Assembly (NCBI RefSeq): GCF_029717145.1 | Contig: NZ_CP099222.1 | Span: 434,001-498,000 of the forward strand | Direction: 5' to 3' | Source: Citrobacter freundii | GTDB lineage: Bacteria; Pseudomonadota; Gammaproteobacteria; Enterobacterales; Enterobacteriaceae | Length of the DNA stretch: 64,000 bases | Shown here: positions 61,566 to 64,000 of the stretch, in pieces | Layout of the letters: every line of letters starts with the position of its first letter | Numbering within the stretch: the first letter of the stretch is position 1 | Program-made: the position numbers and the translations under genes | Notes under the pieces: generated by a model | What the model was told of the DNA's origin: nothing | Databases searched by the model: none | Seen by the model: the letters and a program-made list of their open reading frames with translations, nothing else

Positions 61566-62123
61566 ATGCAAACGAAAAAAAATGAAATTTGGGTCGGGTT
61601 ATTCCTGTTGGTTGCGCTGCTGGCGGCGCTGTTCGTCTGCCTGAAAGCAGCTAACGTCACCTCTATGCGTACTGAGCCGACCTACACGATTTATGCGACC
61701 TTTGATAACATTGGCGGCTTGAGAGAACGCTCTCCGGTGCGGATTGGCGGGGTAGTTGTTGGACGCGTGTCGGACATTTCGTTGGATCCGAAATCGTACC
61801 TGCCGCGTGTGACGCTGGAGATTGAATCGCGCTTTAACCAGATTCCAGATACCAGTTCGCTGAGTATCCGCACTTCCGGTCTGCTGGGTGAGCAATATCT
61901 GGCATTGAACGTCGGTTTTGAGGATCCTGAACTGGGAACCGCTATTCTCAAGGATGGTGATACGATCCAGGACACCAAATCGGCGATGGTGCTGGAAGAT
62001 ATGATTGGTCAGTTCCTTTACAACAGTAACAGTAAAGGCGATGACAATAAGAATTCTGGCGATGCGCCGACTGCGGCTCAGGGTAATAATGAAGCCACCA
62101 CGCCTGCGGGCGCGACGAAATAA
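61566..62123 (+). CDS. mlaD: MCE-domain lipid-binding protein MlaD
   Basis: MlaD is the hexameric MCE protein that forms the periplasmic lipid channel on MlaFEB. The 185-residue protein has one N-terminal membrane segment (about 9-27, VGLFLLVALLAALFVCLKA) and a single MCE domain (about 38-120; VRIGGVVVGRVSDISLD), then a low-complexity tail (NSKGDDNKNSGDAPTAAQG). The ATG at 61566 (MQTKKNEIWVG) fits the family. It lies between mlaE and mlaC. Confidence 0.97.
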   Translation: MQTKKNEIWVGLFLLVALLAALFVCLKAANVTSMRTEPTYTIYATFDNIGGLRERSPVRIGGVVVGRVSDISLDPKSYLPRVTLEIESRFNQIPDTSSLSIRTSGLLGEQYLALNVGFEDPELGTAILKDGDTIQDTKSAMVLEDMIGQFLYNSNSKGDDNKNSGDAPTAAQGNNEATTPAGATK

Positions 62124-62776
<653 letters not shown>

Positions 62777-62777
<1 letters not shown>

Positions 62778-63070
62778 TGACGCAGTCACTCGCCTGGACG
62801 CGTGAAGGTGACAAGTTGTTGCTGGTGGGGGAACTGGATCAGGACGTGTTAAACCCATTATGGGATGCGCGTGTTGAAGCGATGAAAGGGGTTACCTGCA
62901 TCGATCTGAGCCAGGTTTCCCGGGTTGATACCGGTGGACTGGCACTGCTGGTCCATCTTATTGACCAGGGCAAGAGGCAGGGGAACCGTGTTGTACTCAG
63001 CGGTGTGAACGATAAGGTTTATACGCTGGCAAAGCTTTACAATCTGCCTGACGATGTCCTTCCGCGTTAA
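62777..63070 (+). CDS. mlaB: STAS-domain protein MlaB
   Basis: MlaB is the cytoplasmic STAS-domain subunit that stabilises MlaF in the MlaFEDB transporter. The 97-residue protein contains the STAS core (TCIDLSQVSRVDTGGLALLVHLI) with the conserved threonine in DTGG. It is the last gene of mlaFEDCB, followed by a REP unit and a terminator. Confidence 0.96.
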
Positions 63071-63075
63071 TTTTT

Positions 63076-63111
63076 TGTAGGCCGGATAAGGTCTTGTGCC
63101 GCCATCCGGCA
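63076..63111. repeat. REP unit after mlaB
   Basis: GTAGGCCGGATAAGG ... GCCGCCATCCGGCA, a single REP palindrome immediately after mlaB. It abuts a separate short palindrome ACCCCCTGAGGGGGT (63113-63127). Confidence 0.85.
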
Positions 63112-63137
63112 AACCCCCTGAGGGGGTAGCAGCCACC

Positions 63138-63170
63138 AAAGCCTTGTCTGATTTATCGGCGAGGCTTTTT
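63138..63170 (+). terminator. Terminator of the mla operon
   Basis: AAAGCCT (63138-63144) and AGGCTTT (63162-63168) form a 7-bp stem that runs into a T-run. It lies after mlaB and before ibaG. Confidence 0.7.
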
Positions 63171-63241
63171 GCTTATTTATGACAGCGCAACTTTGCTCTA
63201 AGATGTTGGGCTGTTTTCACTATCTGACGAATGAAGAGCCC

Positions 63242-63496
63242 ATGGAAAATAATGAAATTCAGAGCGTGCTGATGAACGCACTCTCCCTCCAGGAAGTCCA
63301 CGTCTCTGGCGATGGCAGTCACTTTCAGGTTATTGCCGTGGGTGAGATGTTTGACGGCATGAGCCGGGTCAAGAAGCAGCAATCGGTCTATGGCCCATTG
63401 ATGGAGTACATTGCGGACAACCGCATTCATGCCGTGTCGATCAAAGCATTTACCCCAGCGGAATGGGCACGCGATCGCAAACTTAACGGTTTTTGA
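63242..63496 (+). CDS. ibaG: BolA-family acid stress protein IbaG
   Basis: IbaG (YrbA) is a BolA-family protein that binds monothiol glutaredoxin and iron-sulfur clusters and is induced by acid. The 84-residue protein ([21 protein letters not shown]) has the BolA class II helix-turn region with [22 protein letters not shown] chose the ATG at 63242; a start at 63179 would add 21 residues not seen in relatives. It lies just upstream of murA (53 bp), the conserved enterobacterial order. Confidence 0.95.
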   Translation: MENNEIQSVLMNALSLQEVHVSGDGSHFQVIAVGEMFDGMSRVKKQQSVYGPLMEYIADNRIHAVSIKAFTPAEWARDRKLNGF

Positions 63497-63507
63497 GCTA
63501 CGGGTGA

Positions 63508-64000
<493 letters not shown>

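Noticed and set aside
63113..63127. Palindrome ACCCCCTGAGGGGGT as a terminator of mla
   Set aside because: It lacks a T-run; the stem at 63138-63170 is a better terminator. It may simply be part of REP-associated sequence.

Overview
The window is a 64-kb piece of an enterobacterial chromosome. Protein sequences and gene order match the accB-mreBCD-mdh-nan-glt-rpoN-mla-murA segment known from Escherichia, Salmonella and Citrobacter. It differs from E. coli K-12 in two ways: msrP lies beside acuI, and codBA sits between the sialic-acid operon and gltD. Both fit Salmonella/Citrobacter-type synteny, and the malate dehydrogenase and other proteins look most like Citrobacter. The genus is an inference. 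I saw no tRNA, rRNA, CRISPR array or prophage.

Layout. Positions 1-8.6 kb: msrP (partial) and acuI on the minus strand, then csrD, the cell-shape operon mreBCD, yhdE (maf) and rng. 8.7-14.1 kb: yhdP and tldD. 14.2-18.4 kb: aaeR divergent from the aaeXAB efflux operon. 18.5-24.6 kb: yhcO, yhcN, argR, mdh, and the periplasmic proteases degS and degQ, then zapG. 24.8-28.5 kb: zapE, rplM-rpsI, sspA-sspB. 28.5-35.9 kb: dcuD, an intact IS1, then nanR-nanA-nanT-(nanE remnant)-nanK-nanQ. 35.9-38.5 kb: codBA. 38.6-40.1 kb: a small islet with one PDDEXK nuclease gene between direct repeats of the gltD 3' end. 40.0-46.0 kb: gltD and gltB. 46.6-51.7 kb: yhcC, arcB, the sRNA gene arcZ (antisense strand), elbB and mtgA. 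51.8-59.7 kb (minus strand): npr, rapZ, ptsN, hpf, rpoN, lptB, lptA, lptC, kdsC, kdsD, yrbG. 60.0-63.1 kb: mlaFEDCB. The window ends with ibaG and the first 150 codons of murA.

Most of the window is conserved core. The unusual part is 30-40 kb. (1) nanE, for ManNAc-6-phosphate 2-epimerase, has been reduced by an in-frame internal deletion to a 14-codon minicistron. The deletion keeps the start codon, ribosome site and stop/start overlap with nanK, so the sialate pathway encoded here lacks its epimerase. (2) A complete 768-bp IS1 with a perfect 9-bp target duplication sits 97 bp upstream of nanR. (3) A 95-bp duplication of the end of gltD (94/95 identical) brackets a YhcG/DUF1016-type nuclease gene. 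This looks like site-specific insertion into the gltD 3' end by an element that has no integrase of its own.

Functional themes: envelope building (mre, yhdP, lpt, kds, mla, mtgA, murA), nitrogen metabolism (gltBD, rpoN-ptsN-npr, codBA), redox control (arcB/arcZ, sspA), carbon and amine scavenging (nan, dcuD, mdh), and envelope stress proteolysis (degS, degQ). REP/BIME palindromes occur in seven intergenic gaps, as expected for Enterobacteriaceae.
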